Positions 17,630-26,229 of a DNA stretch of 38,322 nucleotides are shown here, one piece after another; the stretch's first letter is position 1, and each line of letters begins with the position of its first letter. The DNA is taken from NCBI GenBank assembly GCA_017456495.1, contig JAFTJI010000226.1, positions 1 to 38,322 of the forward strand, read 5' to 3'. Source of the DNA: Lentisphaeria bacterium. GTDB taxonomy: Bacteria; Verrucomicrobiota; Lentisphaeria; Victivallales; UBA1829. The notes under the pieces were generated by a model that ran no database searches, was not told the DNA's origin, and saw only the letters and a program-made list of their open reading frames with translations. The translations under genes were made by a program, and so were the position numbers.

Positions 17630-18475
17630 TCAATTATCCTTTTTCTTGAAGGTTGATTTTCTTTTGCAGAATGTTGCGCTGGGGGTTCCGGTCTTGAGCT
17701 GTTCTCTCAGAAGATCTGCCGGAAAACGTTTCATTTCCGGATCGGTGATCTCAACATTCAATGCGAGGGCAATATCTTTTTTAGACATGAATCTCCACTG
17801 TCCGGGCTTCAGAAGTCCGCGTTTCAGATTCCCGATCACAACGCGTTCCAGACGGTTCACTTCATTGCCGAGATATTCCACCATACGGCGGATCTCACGG
17901 TTTTTTCCTTCCATCAGCACAATCAGATATTTTCTGGGACCGGTCTGATAAATATCTTCTGCATGAAGCGTTTCCCCTTCGTGGGTGATCCCGCTGCACA
18001 TCTGTTTCAGTTCAGCCGCAGTAAAAGGATGCTCCACGGAGATCGCATACGTCTTGAAAACTCCGTTGCCGGGATGGGTGATCCGGTCTGCAAATTCACC
18101 GTCATTGGTGAACAGGATCAAACCTTCACTGTCTTTATCCAGCCGTCCGCAGGAGAAAAGACGCAGATCCTGCTTCAGATTGATCAGGTCAAGCGCGCGT
18201 TTCTTCGCGTGGGGATCGTTATTGGTGCAGACATATCCGCGCGGTTTGTTCAGCATGATATAGACGTGTGTCGGAAGTTTATTGATCGGCTTTCCGTTCA
18301 GACAAACCTTATCTTTCATTGTGACAATGGTCGCCGGATTGGTTTCGACCTCACCGTTTACCGTAACGCATCCGTTCTTGATCAGTTCAGCAGACTTTCT
18401 GCGGGGAGCCGCTCCGCAAACAGAAAGACGCTTTGTCAAGTTCATTTCCTGCATACCAGATTGTTTCTGAGCCAT
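17630..18475 (-). CDS. rRNA pseudouridine synthase, RluB/RsuA family
   Basis: 281 aa. An S4 RNA-binding domain lies at about 11-60 (LTKRLSVCGAAPRRKSAELIKNGCVTVNG), then the RsuA/RluB catalytic domain with GRLDKDSEGL, whose Asp113 is the catalytic residue, and NREIRRMVEYLG further on. It isomerises a uridine in 16S or 23S rRNA; RluB-type (23S) is the more likely, but RsuA or RluE/F cannot be separated by eye. AAAGGA lies about 10 nt before the ATG. It is followed almost immediately by the phosphofructokinase gene. Confidence 0.9.
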   Translation of the reverse strand: MAQKQSGMQEMNLTKRLSVCGAAPRRKSAELIKNGCVTVNGEVETNPATIVTMKDKVCLNGKPINKLPTHVYIMLNKPRGYVCTNNDPHAKKRALDLINLKQDLRLFSCGRLDKDSEGLILFTNDGEFADRITHPGNGVFKTYAISVEHPFTAAELKQMCSGITHEGETLHAEDIYQTGPRKYLIVLMEGKNREIRRMVEYLGNEVNRLERVVIGNLKRGLLKPGQWRFMSKKDIALALNVEITDPEMKRFPADLLREQLKTGTPSATFCKRKSTFKKKDN

Positions 18476-18498
18476 TTTTCAACGGTCCTTTCTATATA

Positions 18499-19674
18499 TT
18501 AAAATGATGTTTGTCTTTTCCAGTCGGCACGAACCTGCTCCCGGAAATCTTCATCTTCCAGGAAACGGATCGCAGCTGCTGCAGTAATCGCAGATGCCCG
18601 CATGGTGTTTTCAAAGGCATAATCCGTTGCCGCATCTTCCCGGAACTCAGGAGTATGAAGCGGATGATCCGCGCCCCGGGTAATGTCATAAAGATAATTC
18701 GCTCCGGGAACTTTCACAGAAACATCTCCGAAGTCGGAAGAAGCGCGCCCCTCCGTTCCGTTCCCGCGGAAAATCTCTTCTCCGAACATCTCTTTCCAGA
18801 GATCTCCGTACAGAGCGTTCAGCGGCGCATTGAATACGGACGGTTCGTAAACTGCAACGATCTCTTCTTCTGCAAAGGTTCCTGTCGCTTCAGCCGCTGC
18901 CTGTACCATCTTGTGGAAACGTTTCCGCATCTCCCCGGCAGCCAGCAATTCCGGCGCACGGAGATTCCAGAACATTTCCGATTTCTCGGGAATGATGTTG
19001 ACCGCAGAGCCGCCATCGGTAAAGATCCCGTGGATCCGCGCCCGTTCCGGCAGCTGCTGACGCCACATGGAAACAGAATTATAGAGCAGAACAGCTGCGT
19101 CAAGCGCATTCAAACCGTCTTCCGGTCTGGATGCCGCATGAGAAGCCTTTCCTTTGAATCTGACTCTGATTTTTACAGATGAGAGCCACCCCGGATCTGT
19201 CGCCGTTCCGGCAAAGGGATGCAGCAGGAAACAGACATCGTATCCGTCAAAAGCTCCTCTAGCCTTGAGAATCGTTTTCCCCCCGTAAGTCTCTTCCGCA
19301 GGGGTTCCGATGAGAGTAAAGGTCGATGGGATATGATGTTCTTCTGCATATCTGGAAGCCGCAACGAACGCTGCCAGCCCGGAAACTGCGATCAAATTGT
19401 GCCCGCAGGCGTGTCCCAACCCGGGCAGTGCATCATATTCACTGAGAAACAGAACTGATAACCCGCCTCCGCAAACTTCTTTCCGCGTTATGAAAGCGGT
19501 TTCCATCTCTTTGAAATTGCGTTCGACAATAAGCCCCTGTTTTTCCAGAAAAGAGATCAACAGCTGAGAAGACTCTCTTTCGTAAAACGCGACTTCCGGA
19601 TTTGCATGAATGGCGGCGGAGATCTCAGCGAGATCTCCTTTGACAGATTCTATGTATTTTTGAAAATCATTCAT
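18499..19674 (-). CDS. M20-family amidohydrolase (AbgB / N-acyl-amino-acid hydrolase type)
   Basis: 391-aa cytoplasmic metallohydrolase cleaving an amide bond, such as an N-acyl amino acid or aminobenzoyl-glutamate-like substrate. Metal-site motifs: HACGHN (Cys90, His92), GTPAEET (Glu127/128), His152 in LLHPF, and a late His in ADHPLHTPEF. The dimerisation domain lies in the middle. The longer frame starts with TTG at 19692; ATG at 19674, preceded by a GGAGA site, is preferred. First gene of the run reading into the pseudouridine synthase and PFK genes. Substrate unknown. Confidence 0.85.
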   Translation of the reverse strand: MNDFQKYIESVKGDLAEISAAIHANPEVAFYERESSQLLISFLEKQGLIVERNFKEMETAFITRKEVCGGGLSVLFLSEYDALPGLGHACGHNLIAVSGLAAFVAASRYAEEHHIPSTFTLIGTPAEETYGGKTILKARGAFDGYDVCFLLHPFAGTATDPGWLSSVKIRVRFKGKASHAASRPEDGLNALDAAVLLYNSVSMWRQQLPERARIHGIFTDGGSAVNIIPEKSEMFWNLRAPELLAAGEMRKRFHKMVQAAAEATGTFAEEEIVAVYEPSVFNAPLNALYGDLWKEMFGEEIFRGNGTEGRASSDFGDVSVKVPGANYLYDITRGADHPLHTPEFREDAATDYAFENTMRASAITAAAAIRFLEDEDFREQVRADWKRQTSF

Positions 19675-19782
19675 GACTCTCTGATTCTCCAACGACTGTA
19701 AAAATACGCGTACGATATAATCTACACCATATTTTCATTTTTTCCAGTGAGTCATTATTTTTTTTGGAAAAATATTCCGGCA

Positions 19783-20913
19783 TTACCGGTCATTCAAAAG
19801 ATCCGCAAGGGGAACGCATGCCCATTCATTCATCAGACAGGTTCGTACATACCAGATTTTTTCCTGTACGTCAGTTACGATCTGGAACATGGTTCCTCTG
19901 ACTTTGGCACCGCCTTCTGCGTAGGGAACAGAGAGGAGCTCCATCATTTCGACCGGAGTGATCCGGCTGTATTTTTTTGCCAGAGAGAGAAGATTTTCTC
20001 TGCGCTGCACGCTGCTTGCAATGGTGTCATCTTCTGCCAACGGATCATTTTTCCATTCAGACGAAGCAAAATGGTTTGCCGCAGCAATCAGATCCCCATT
20101 TCCGGATCGTGGAGCCGGAAACCACATCCCCTGCGTATGCCATTGAAAACACTCTGTCTCTCTGGCTGATGCTCCCATGATCAGATAGCCCGCCGCCGAG
20201 CGGAACGTATTGAAACAGCGTTTTACAGTATCAAGATCCGAACAGTTCCAGAGCATTTCCCAAAGCATCCACACATTATGGATCCGTTCGGGACAAGCAT
20301 TTTTATCCGCAAACATGCCGCTGTTCAAACCCATGTAGATCCCCGCACTGTTCAGCCCTGTGGTCATATACAGACAGCCGGTCCAGTTGAATGAGGCAAC
20401 TGCATTGCTGCCGTCGGACGGATGGAACACGGTGAGGACAAGCGTGTCAGCGATCTCCTCAAATTCCGGCAGCCAGTCATAATTCCTGCCGATGACAGAG
20501 TTTCCGTTTTCTGTGAGAGAACCGTTTGCTGCAAGCGTGGAGCAGCGGGAGGCGTCAAACATGGAACCCATTCCTTTGGCGATCAGATCCAGATAGATGA
20601 CTTCCACTGCATTGACTGCCAGAAGCTGTTCCAGGCTCAGTCCGCTGGTTTCGCTCATCCCACGGAAAAACTCATCATATTTCCGGAATCCGCATACCGT
20701 AGTATTACTTCCGCCCAGACAGCCGAGGTATTTGAAACCATCCTGATTCGCACAGGCAAAACGGTAAACTTTTTCAAGTTCGTTCCGCAGCAGCGCACCG
20801 TATTGTCTGCCCATTTCAAAAAAAGAGCCCTTCAGATCGACGATGCAAAGCGTTCCCTGATAAAATTTTCTGCCGTTCTCAAAGTCACTGTCGTGCCGGA
20901 ATATGGGATCCAT
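19783..20913 (-). CDS. C45-type peptidase / acyltransferase (Ntn-hydrolase)
   Basis: 376-aa protein of the C45 (acyl-CoA:6-aminopenicillanate acyltransferase) and choloylglycine-hydrolase-like Ntn superfamily. The N-terminal helix region carries FFEMGRQYGALLR. The candidate nucleophile is Cys124 in SRCSTLAA, followed by GRNYDW (Asp147) and the LNSAGIYMGLNSG block. In this family autocatalytic cleavage before the Cys makes it N-terminal. The start is fixed by a strong AAGGAGGTGG site just before the ATG at 20913, excluding the 17 codons upstream. A promoter lies at 20955-20983. It follows an MFS transporter gene, so it may act on an imported amide or peptide. Confidence 0.8.
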   Translation of the reverse strand: MDPIFRHDSDFENGRKFYQGTLCIVDLKGSFFEMGRQYGALLRNELEKVYRFACANQDGFKYLGCLGGSNTTVCGFRKYDEFFRGMSETSGLSLEQLLAVNAVEVIYLDLIAKGMGSMFDASRCSTLAANGSLTENGNSVIGRNYDWLPEFEEIADTLVLTVFHPSDGSNAVASFNWTGCLYMTTGLNSAGIYMGLNSGMFADKNACPERIHNVWMLWEMLWNCSDLDTVKRCFNTFRSAAGYLIMGASARETECFQWHTQGMWFPAPRSGNGDLIAAANHFASSEWKNDPLAEDDTIASSVQRRENLLSLAKKYSRITPVEMMELLSVPYAEGGAKVRGTMFQIVTDVQEKIWYVRTCLMNEWACVPLADLLNDR

Positions 20914-20954
20914 TCTTCCACCTCCTTGTGATAGTTTTTTTCTGATACGGCAGT

Positions 20955-20983
20955 ACTTTATCACAAAAGAGAGAATTTTTCAA
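20955..20983 (-). promoter_or_regulatory. Promoter of the C45 gene
   Basis: Minus strand: TTGAAA (20978-20983), 17-bp spacer, TAAAGT (20955-20960), in the gap between the MFS and C45 genes. The -10 is imperfect. Confidence 0.4.
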
Positions 20984-21028
20984 GAGGGATGTTGCAAAAC
21001 CTATATGCAGAAAACACGTTTTACGGTG

Positions 21029-22219
21029 TCAGCTTTTCTTTTTGGCTTGTCTGTAAAGGAAGAAAAGTCCAAGAGTCAGACAAACAGGGAAAATCGTTGC
21101 CGCAAACAGACCGTTTTTCAGGTTGTCCCCGGTGGCTTCTGCAACTTTTCCGACTAAAACAGGACCAGCGGTTGCTCCAAGGTCGCCCGCCAATGCAAGA
21201 AAAGCAAACATCGCAGTTCCCCCGGAAGGACATTTCCGGGAAGAAAGACTGATCGTTCCGGGCCACATGATCCCGACAGCAAGACCGCAGAGCGCGCAGC
21301 CGATCAATCCCGGGATCGCAAAGGACGAAAGCGATGCCAGCAGATAACATGCCGCTGCAGAAAATCCGCAGATAAGCATTGTTTTGACCAGATCCAGCTT
21401 ATCACTCAGTTTCCCGTACATCATACGGGCAACTCCCATAAATGCCGCGAAAAGACACGGTCCAGCCAAATCCCCGGTCAGTTTGGAGACTTTCAGCGCG
21501 GATTCCGTGAACGCAGATGCCCATTGGCACATTGTCGCTTCAGAAGATCCGGCGCAAATCATCAAAAAGATCATCATCCAGAACATCGGAACACTCAACA
21601 GCTGGCGGATACTCATGCTTGAGCCGTCTTCTCCAAGTTTTTCAATCGGGCAGCTGATGAAGTTGATGGCATTGTAAAGCGGAATCAATGACCAGAGGAT
21701 CGTCAGGATCTTCCATTGACCGATTCCGAATAACGCAAAAAACAGGGTGGATCCGAGAATGACTCCCACCGCGCCCCAGCAATAAAAGGAGTGAAGCAAA
21801 CTCATTACACCTGCTTTATTTTCAAAAGGACATGCTTCAACGATGGGGCTCAAGAGAACTTCGATCAAACCGCTTCCGATGGCATAAAGCGCAACAGCAA
21901 TCAAAATCCCCGCGTATGCGCTGGGCAGCAGATCAGGCAGAAAGGTCAGTGCAATCAAGCCGGCAGAAGACAAAACCTGAGAGGCAATCACGCTGAGCCT
22001 GTACCCGACTTTATCCGCATATTTTGCTGCAACAATATCAACAAGTAATTGCGTAAAATAGAAAACCAGCGGGATCAATGCGATCTGGGTCAAACTGATT
22101 TTATAAGTTCCCTTGAATGTCAGAAAGAGCAATGGGGTAAAGTTTGCTGATATCGCCTGGGTTACAAATCCCAAATAACAGGCGGTCAAAGTCTTTTTGT
22201 AGTTTTTCTGCTGGCTCAT
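21029..22219 (-). CDS. Major facilitator superfamily transporter
   Basis: 396-aa integral membrane protein with about 12 hydrophobic helices and the MFS layout: a motif-A-like loop between helices 2 and 3 (AAKYADKVGYRLS) and again in the second half (MYGKLSDKLDLVK). The C-terminus is Lys-rich (YRQAKKKS). The sequence resembles sugar-type MFS carriers but the substrate is not recognisable. A promoter covered by a perfect inverted repeat lies upstream (22243-22271). An AraC regulator is encoded just upstream and the C45 enzyme downstream, suggesting a small uptake-plus-hydrolysis unit. Confidence 0.85.
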   Translation of the reverse strand: MSQQKNYKKTLTACYLGFVTQAISANFTPLLFLTFKGTYKISLTQIALIPLVFYFTQLLVDIVAAKYADKVGYRLSVIASQVLSSAGLIALTFLPDLLPSAYAGILIAVALYAIGSGLIEVLLSPIVEACPFENKAGVMSLLHSFYCWGAVGVILGSTLFFALFGIGQWKILTILWSLIPLYNAINFISCPIEKLGEDGSSMSIRQLLSVPMFWMMIFLMICAGSSEATMCQWASAFTESALKVSKLTGDLAGPCLFAAFMGVARMMYGKLSDKLDLVKTMLICGFSAAACYLLASLSSFAIPGLIGCALCGLAVGIMWPGTISLSSRKCPSGGTAMFAFLALAGDLGATAGPVLVGKVAEATGDNLKNGLFAATIFPVCLTLGLFFLYRQAKKKS

Positions 22220-22242
22220 AATATCTCCCGGGTAATAATTGT

Positions 22243-22271
22243 TATATAGTAATTCAATACTATATCGCCAA
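22243..22271 (-). promoter_or_regulatory. MFS promoter overlapped by a perfect 8-bp inverted repeat
   Basis: Minus strand: TTGGCG (22266-22271), 17-bp spacer, TATATA (22243-22248). The perfect inverted repeat ATATAGTA / TACTATAT (22244-22251 and 22258-22265, 6-bp gap) covers the spacer and the -10 box, an arrangement expected of a repressor operator. Confidence 0.5.
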
Positions 22272-22312
22272 AAACGACAGATATCAAAGCTTATAAAAGG
22301 GAAAAAGAAGCA

Positions 22313-23203
22313 CTATTTACCCAAACTGCAATACTTTCCCGGCGTGATCCCATATTTCGCCTTGAACTGTTTGCGGAAATAATTTACCGAATTGAAACCG
22401 CAGGCACTGCTGACTTCTTCAACGGTATATATTTTTTCCGCAAGCATTTTTTGAGCGATCTGAAGCCGATACTGAATCAGGATCCCGACAGGTGAACTGT
22501 TCATAAAAGTCTTGAAACAGCGACCCGCTTCGCTGCGGCTCACATTGGCAGCCCGGGCAAGCGTTTCAAGTGAAATTTCTTCGCTGTAATGACTGTAAAT
22601 AAAATCAAGCATTTTCTGCAGTCTGATCTGATTGACAAGCTGAATGCGGTTCGATTTATAACGGGGAAAAGAGTTTATATTGGTATAAATATATTCAAAA
22701 AGATGACTGATATTCCTCTGGATCGTCATTTCGTAACATGCCGGCTGCTCCCGGAAACAGAGATAAATCTCCTGTATCAGTCTGTTTATTTCCTGCAGAG
22801 AACTGTCGTTTCCGGGCAACACGATAAACGGAAGATCATCGCACTGCTGGAGCGGTGAGATATATTTTTGATATATTTGACTTCCCTCGGGAGCAATCAG
22901 ACTGCCGGCAAAAACAACGTTGGGCATCGGATCCGCTCTGTCACCGGAAATCTGCCTGATCCCGTGAAGGATATTTCCATTGACAAAAATACTGTCTCCG
23001 GCGTTCAGATGAATATGTTTTTCTCCGACCTGATAATCCAATATCCCGACTTCTGCAGTAGCGATCTCAAATCCGGGATGCCAATGGAGTGGACCGCTCC
23101 ATTGCACCAGCGTTTCCAGTTCATCCTGATAGAATGAAATCGGAAAAACTGCCGGATCGTACGCAATTTGCTCTTTCAGCTGATGATCTAACGTTACAGG
23201 CAT
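22313..23203 (-). CDS. AraC-family transcriptional regulator
   Basis: 296 aa. The N-terminal half (about 1-150) is a cupin-like sensor (LHWHPGFEIATAEVG, HLNAGDSIFVNGNILHGI). The C-terminal about 100 residues form the double helix-turn-helix of AraC proteins, ending YTVEEVSSACGFNSVNYFR then KQFKAKYGITPGKY. It probably activates the adjacent MFS/C45 genes in response to a small ligand such as a sugar. The start has GGAGA 6 nt upstream and a good promoter at 23237-23265. Confidence 0.9.
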   Translation of the reverse strand: MPVTLDHQLKEQIAYDPAVFPISFYQDELETLVQWSGPLHWHPGFEIATAEVGILDYQVGEKHIHLNAGDSIFVNGNILHGIRQISGDRADPMPNVVFAGSLIAPEGSQIYQKYISPLQQCDDLPFIVLPGNDSSLQEINRLIQEIYLCFREQPACYEMTIQRNISHLFEYIYTNINSFPRYKSNRIQLVNQIRLQKMLDFIYSHYSEEISLETLARAANVSRSEAGRCFKTFMNSSPVGILIQYRLQIAQKMLAEKIYTVEEVSSACGFNSVNYFRKQFKAKYGITPGKYCSLGK

Positions 23204-23236
23204 GTTGCTCTCCGTAAGTGAACTCGTTTATTCATT

Positions 23237-23265
23237 AATATACCATCTCCTGCAAATATTTACAA
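23237..23265 (-). promoter_or_regulatory. Promoter of the AraC regulator
   Basis: Minus strand: TTGTAA (23260-23265), 17-bp spacer, TATATT (23237-23242), about 33 bp upstream of the start codon. Confidence 0.5.
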
Positions 23266-23377
23266 CTGGAGAAAAACGATTTGCAGGGATCAATGAAAAG
23301 TTCCCCGTGAAAAACTTCCGGAAACTATGGAACATTTTTCCGCAGGTATTGTCCAACAGAATGGATAAAAAACTTTC

Positions 23378-23386
23378 TTATCCACA
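23378..23386 (+). other. Perfect DnaA-box sequence TTATCCACA
   Basis: A single perfect match to the DnaA-box consensus in the 359-bp gap between araC and rsmG; a weaker relative occurs on the other strand near 23362 (ATGGATAAA). The rsmG (gidB) locus is a common neighbour of bacterial origins, but one box alone does not support an origin here. Confidence 0.25.
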
Positions 23387-23429
23387 GCAGAAAAAGACTG
23401 CTGCCCCCGCAGAAAGGAGGACCCCCGGA

Positions 23430-23555
23430 ATGAAGGAAGTCAAAAAAAACACCGTTCGCCGCCGGAAAAGATTTATGATACAGTTCCAGCGTTATCTGGA
23501 AAATTATCTGAAACATCCCGGTTTCCGGAGCAGATATCTGCAATCCGGAAGATAA
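23430..23555 (+). CDS. Possible 41-aa basic small protein
   Basis: Short plus-strand frame MKEVKKNTVRRRKRFMIQFQ...LQSGR with a very good SD (AAAGGAGG) about 9 nt before its ATG. It is rich in Arg and Lys (net strongly positive), with an amphipathic middle (FMIQFQRYLENYL). It is convergent with rsmG, ending 7 bp before it. No family recognised; it is not ribosomal protein L34. The same frame extends upstream to 23202 but that part lacks an SD. It could be spurious; the SD is the main support. Confidence 0.4.
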   Translation: MKEVKKNTVRRRKRFMIQFQRYLENYLKHPGFRSRYLQSGR

Positions 23556-23562
23556 CCGGAGA

Positions 23563-24237
23563 TCACCGCCGGAGAGTCATGCTCTTCTGAGAAGGAAGGA
23601 TCAGGAACAAGCGGCTCCCGGCACCTTCCGGCAACTGGAACAGCGGAGTTGTCCGATAGTTCAATTTCCGCTGTTTCAAATCAGGGATTTCCCGTTCAAG
23701 CTGCTCCGTTGTCCGGTAAATGCAAAGCTGTCCGCGTTTATGATTCAGGAAATTCGCAGTTTCCCGGATCAGCACAGAAGCATCTGCCACAGCTCTGGCG
23801 GTCACATAATCATACGCCGCTTTGAAATCTTCTTTCCGAGCCAGTTCATTGGCTCTGGCATGAATAGCGGTCAGATTCGGAAGATCCATTTTTTCTGCCG
23901 CTGCTGCTACGAAATCCACTTTTTTTCTTGTTGAGTCGATGGCTGTAACAAGCAGATCCGGAAATGCTGCGGCAAGTACCAGCGATGGAAAACCGGCTCC
24001 GCAGCCGACATCGCAAAGTTTTTTTCCGTCAAGGGGGGCTTCCCCTGCAAACGCAAGAGAATCTGCAACATGCAGGGACCAGAACATCTCTTCCGGGATC
24101 CGGGTCAGGTTCAAAGTCTTATTCGTTTCATAAAGAAAATCCATCAGGATCTTGCATTTTTCCAGAAAAACAGGAAAGTATTCTTCCGGAACAAACTGCT
24201 TCATGAACGCAAGGGTTTCTTCTTTCGGTTCGATCAT
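23563..24237 (-). CDS. rsmG: 16S rRNA (guanine-N7) methyltransferase RsmG
   Basis: 224-aa SAM-dependent methyltransferase that modifies G527 of 16S rRNA. NLTR (43-46) and the SAM-binding loop DVGCGAGFPSLVLA (76-89) are diagnostic, followed by AIDSTRKKVDFVAAAAEKM and TARAVADASVL. Length is normal for the family. The start overlaps the stop of the upstream membrane-protein gene (ATGA), placing this housekeeping gene at the end of the Tad/FHA/PEGA gene run. Confidence 0.92.
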   Translation of the reverse strand: MIEPKEETLAFMKQFVPEEYFPVFLEKCKILMDFLYETNKTLNLTRIPEEMFWSLHVADSLAFAGEAPLDGKKLCDVGCGAGFPSLVLAAAFPDLLVTAIDSTRKKVDFVAAAAEKMDLPNLTAIHARANELARKEDFKAAYDYVTARAVADASVLIRETANFLNHKRGQLCIYRTTEQLEREIPDLKQRKLNYRTTPLFQLPEGAGSRLFLILPSQKSMTLRR

Positions 24238-24806
24238 ACTTCCATCCTCAGATAACAGATCCCCATAATAATGAACGCAAGGGATACGATCCCGAAAAAT
24301 ACCGGAAAGATCCAGCGGAATTTCGGTTTCAATCCCAGTCTGACAATATCGCGCATGCGGTAGGGAAGACCGCAGAGGAAAATCCCGAAGGTTCCGTAAA
24401 CAAGACAGAGAATTGCAAAAAACGGGTTGGAAATCTCTTCACATCCGAAAGAATCCCGGAGAAAGAGATGGGCTGTAAGGATCATATAGCCGCCGAGAGC
24501 TCTGGAAAACAGATGATCCAGCACGCACCAGGATGCTATGACTGCTGCAACGAGAAACGGAAACAGCAACTTATGAAATATTTCCGGCAAAATCGGCATG
24601 GCATGAGGAATACACCATGCCAGAACAATGGTGCCAAGAATGATCCCCGGAATTTTCCAGCGGGAAATCTTTTCCATTTTCTCAACATTGTCCTGATTGA
24701 CTTTGAGGAGATAGACGGCAAAAGCCGCAGCTGCCGCAGCTGTCAGAAAAAGCAGAACCGGGAACAGAATGCTGCTGCCGAAAAATTTAACGAGCAGTTC
24801 ATTCAT
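24234..24806 (-). CDS. Hypothetical polytopic membrane protein
   Basis: 190 aa with about five predicted transmembrane segments (roughly 12-32, 52-69, 78-97, 128-147, 165-185). A short cytoplasmic Lys/Glu-rich loop follows the first helix (LKVNQDNVEKMEKISRWK). No family recognised. It starts 3 bp after the PEGA gene stop and overlaps rsmG by 4 bp, so it is surely co-transcribed with both. Confidence 0.75.
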   Translation of the reverse strand: MNELLVKFFGSSILFPVLLFLTAAAAAAFAVYLLKVNQDNVEKMEKISRWKIPGIILGTIVLAWCIPHAMPILPEIFHKLLFPFLVAAVIASWCVLDHLFSRALGGYMILTAHLFLRDSFGCEEISNPFFAILCLVYGTFGIFLCGLPYRMRDIVRLGLKPKFRWIFPVFFGIVSLAFIIMGICYLRMEV

Positions 24807-24809
24807 CTT

Positions 24810-26150
24810 TTATTCTTCCTCTGAAAGAAGTTCGATGCTTTCCAGCTCAGACCGTTTATAGGTGATTCTGGACTTTCTACCGGGTTCAAAGGTAACTTCT
24901 TTATCATTCTGCCGGACAATACGCCCAACGTAGACAGAACCGCTGCTCCTGATTTTGATTTTTGCGTTCGGAACCCACATTTCAATCGGTTTTTCGATAC
25001 GGAAGTTTTTGTTCTTTTCAACAGTAACAACCTGTGTAATCGTAGAGGGCTTTGCCCGTTTATGGGTAAACCGGAGTGTATGTTTTCCGGGACGCAATCC
25101 GGCTGTCCGGAATACTTTGGAAATTCCCGGAGAGTTGGGGTCCTTTTCTGTCACGACCAGACGGCGTCCATCGAGATAAACTGTTACACCGGCAGGCTGA
25201 GTCGCGAACTCAATGGAACCGAGGCTGCTGTGGAGAACTCCATGAACAGGAATCATTTTCCCGGGAAGAACGACTCTGTCGATAACAACACTGTCAAAAT
25301 TGTTTTTAGAAAGAATAACTTTGACTTTTCCGGCAGGAAGATTTTCAACCTTGACAGGTGTTATTCCGTAACGTTTTCCATTGACCGTAACAAATGCACC
25401 TTCCGGCTTTGAGGTGATTCTCAATGCACCGGGAAGCTGAGTCAGACGGGGACGTACGATCTCTTTTCTGCTGCTGGCAAGCGCAACTTTCTGGGTGAAC
25501 GGCGCGTAGCCCGGAGCGGTGACTTCAACATTATATTCCCCCTGTTCTGTGCGGAACTCGTAAGGAAGCTGCCCACGGTCTCTGCCGTTGATCTTGATCC
25601 GCGCACCGGGAACACATCTCTCAATACGGATGATCCCGGTATTTTCCGTAAGCGAAACGGTAATTTTCTGCGGACGTCTGTCCGTGATTTCCCATTTGAC
25701 GACAGCCGGCGCATGTCCGGGAGCTTTCAGCGTTGCTTTATATGACCCGAATGCCAAATCCGGTATCACGATCGGCGTCTGACCGATAACTTCACCGTTC
25801 AAAGTGACATTGGCTTTGAGATTTCGGGATGCTGTCAGCATGACAGAAGAGGTGATCGGTTTCAGGGAAAGTTTGACACTTGTCGTTTCCCCTTTTTTGA
25901 CGACCATATTGGTCCAGGCTGTTTCATGACCTTTTTTTTCTGCCATGACAATGTAACTGCCCGGTTTATATTTTCCCTTCAGGGGAGCTTTCCCTACTTT
26001 CTTTCCGTCGATTGAGATCTGTGCGTCCGCGACAGTTGTCTCAATACTTACGATCGTGGGCTTTACATTTTGCTTATTACTTTTCTTGCTGCATGCGGTG
26101 AAACCGATGATGGCTGCCGCTGCCGCAAAAATAAGAAACCATTTTTTCAT
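24810..26150 (-). CDS. PEGA-domain lipoprotein
   Basis: 446-aa surface or periplasmic lipoprotein. The lipobox GFTAC puts the lipidated Cys at 20. Four to five PEGA-type repeats follow (about 33-95, 97-170, 172-235, 240-310, 312-395), each with a pattern such as ISIDGKKVGKAPLKG...PGSYIVMAEKKGH. These are beta-folds typical of cell-surface anchoring. The C-terminal 50 residues (KIRSSGSVYVGRIV...SELESIELLSEEE) form a separate small beta-domain. It sits after the FHA protein gene in the Tad run; a role in the cell-envelope part of that system is inference. Confidence 0.85.
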   Translation of the reverse strand: MKKWFLIFAAAAAIIGFTACSKKSNKQNVKPTIVSIETTVADAQISIDGKKVGKAPLKGKYKPGSYIVMAEKKGHETAWTNMVVKKGETTSVKLSLKPITSSVMLTASRNLKANVTLNGEVIGQTPIVIPDLAFGSYKATLKAPGHAPAVVKWEITDRRPQKITVSLTENTGIIRIERCVPGARIKINGRDRGQLPYEFRTEQGEYNVEVTAPGYAPFTQKVALASSRKEIVRPRLTQLPGALRITSKPEGAFVTVNGKRYGITPVKVENLPAGKVKVILSKNNFDSVVIDRVVLPGKMIPVHGVLHSSLGSIEFATQPAGVTVYLDGRRLVVTEKDPNSPGISKVFRTAGLRPGKHTLRFTHKRAKPSTITQVVTVEKNKNFRIEKPIEMWVPNAKIKIRSSGSVYVGRIVRQNDKEVTFEPGRKSRITYKRSELESIELLSEEE

Positions 26151-26229
26151 ATATTATATCTCCTTGCAGAACCGTTGGGTGTATTTGATTTTCCTGATTT
26201 TCGTTTTCTGAACTCAAAAACCGCAGTTC

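Noticed and set aside
23204..23562. Chromosomal replication origin next to rsmG
   Set aside because: Only one perfect DnaA box, no box cluster or AT-rich unwinding element, and no dnaA/dnaN/gidA nearby.
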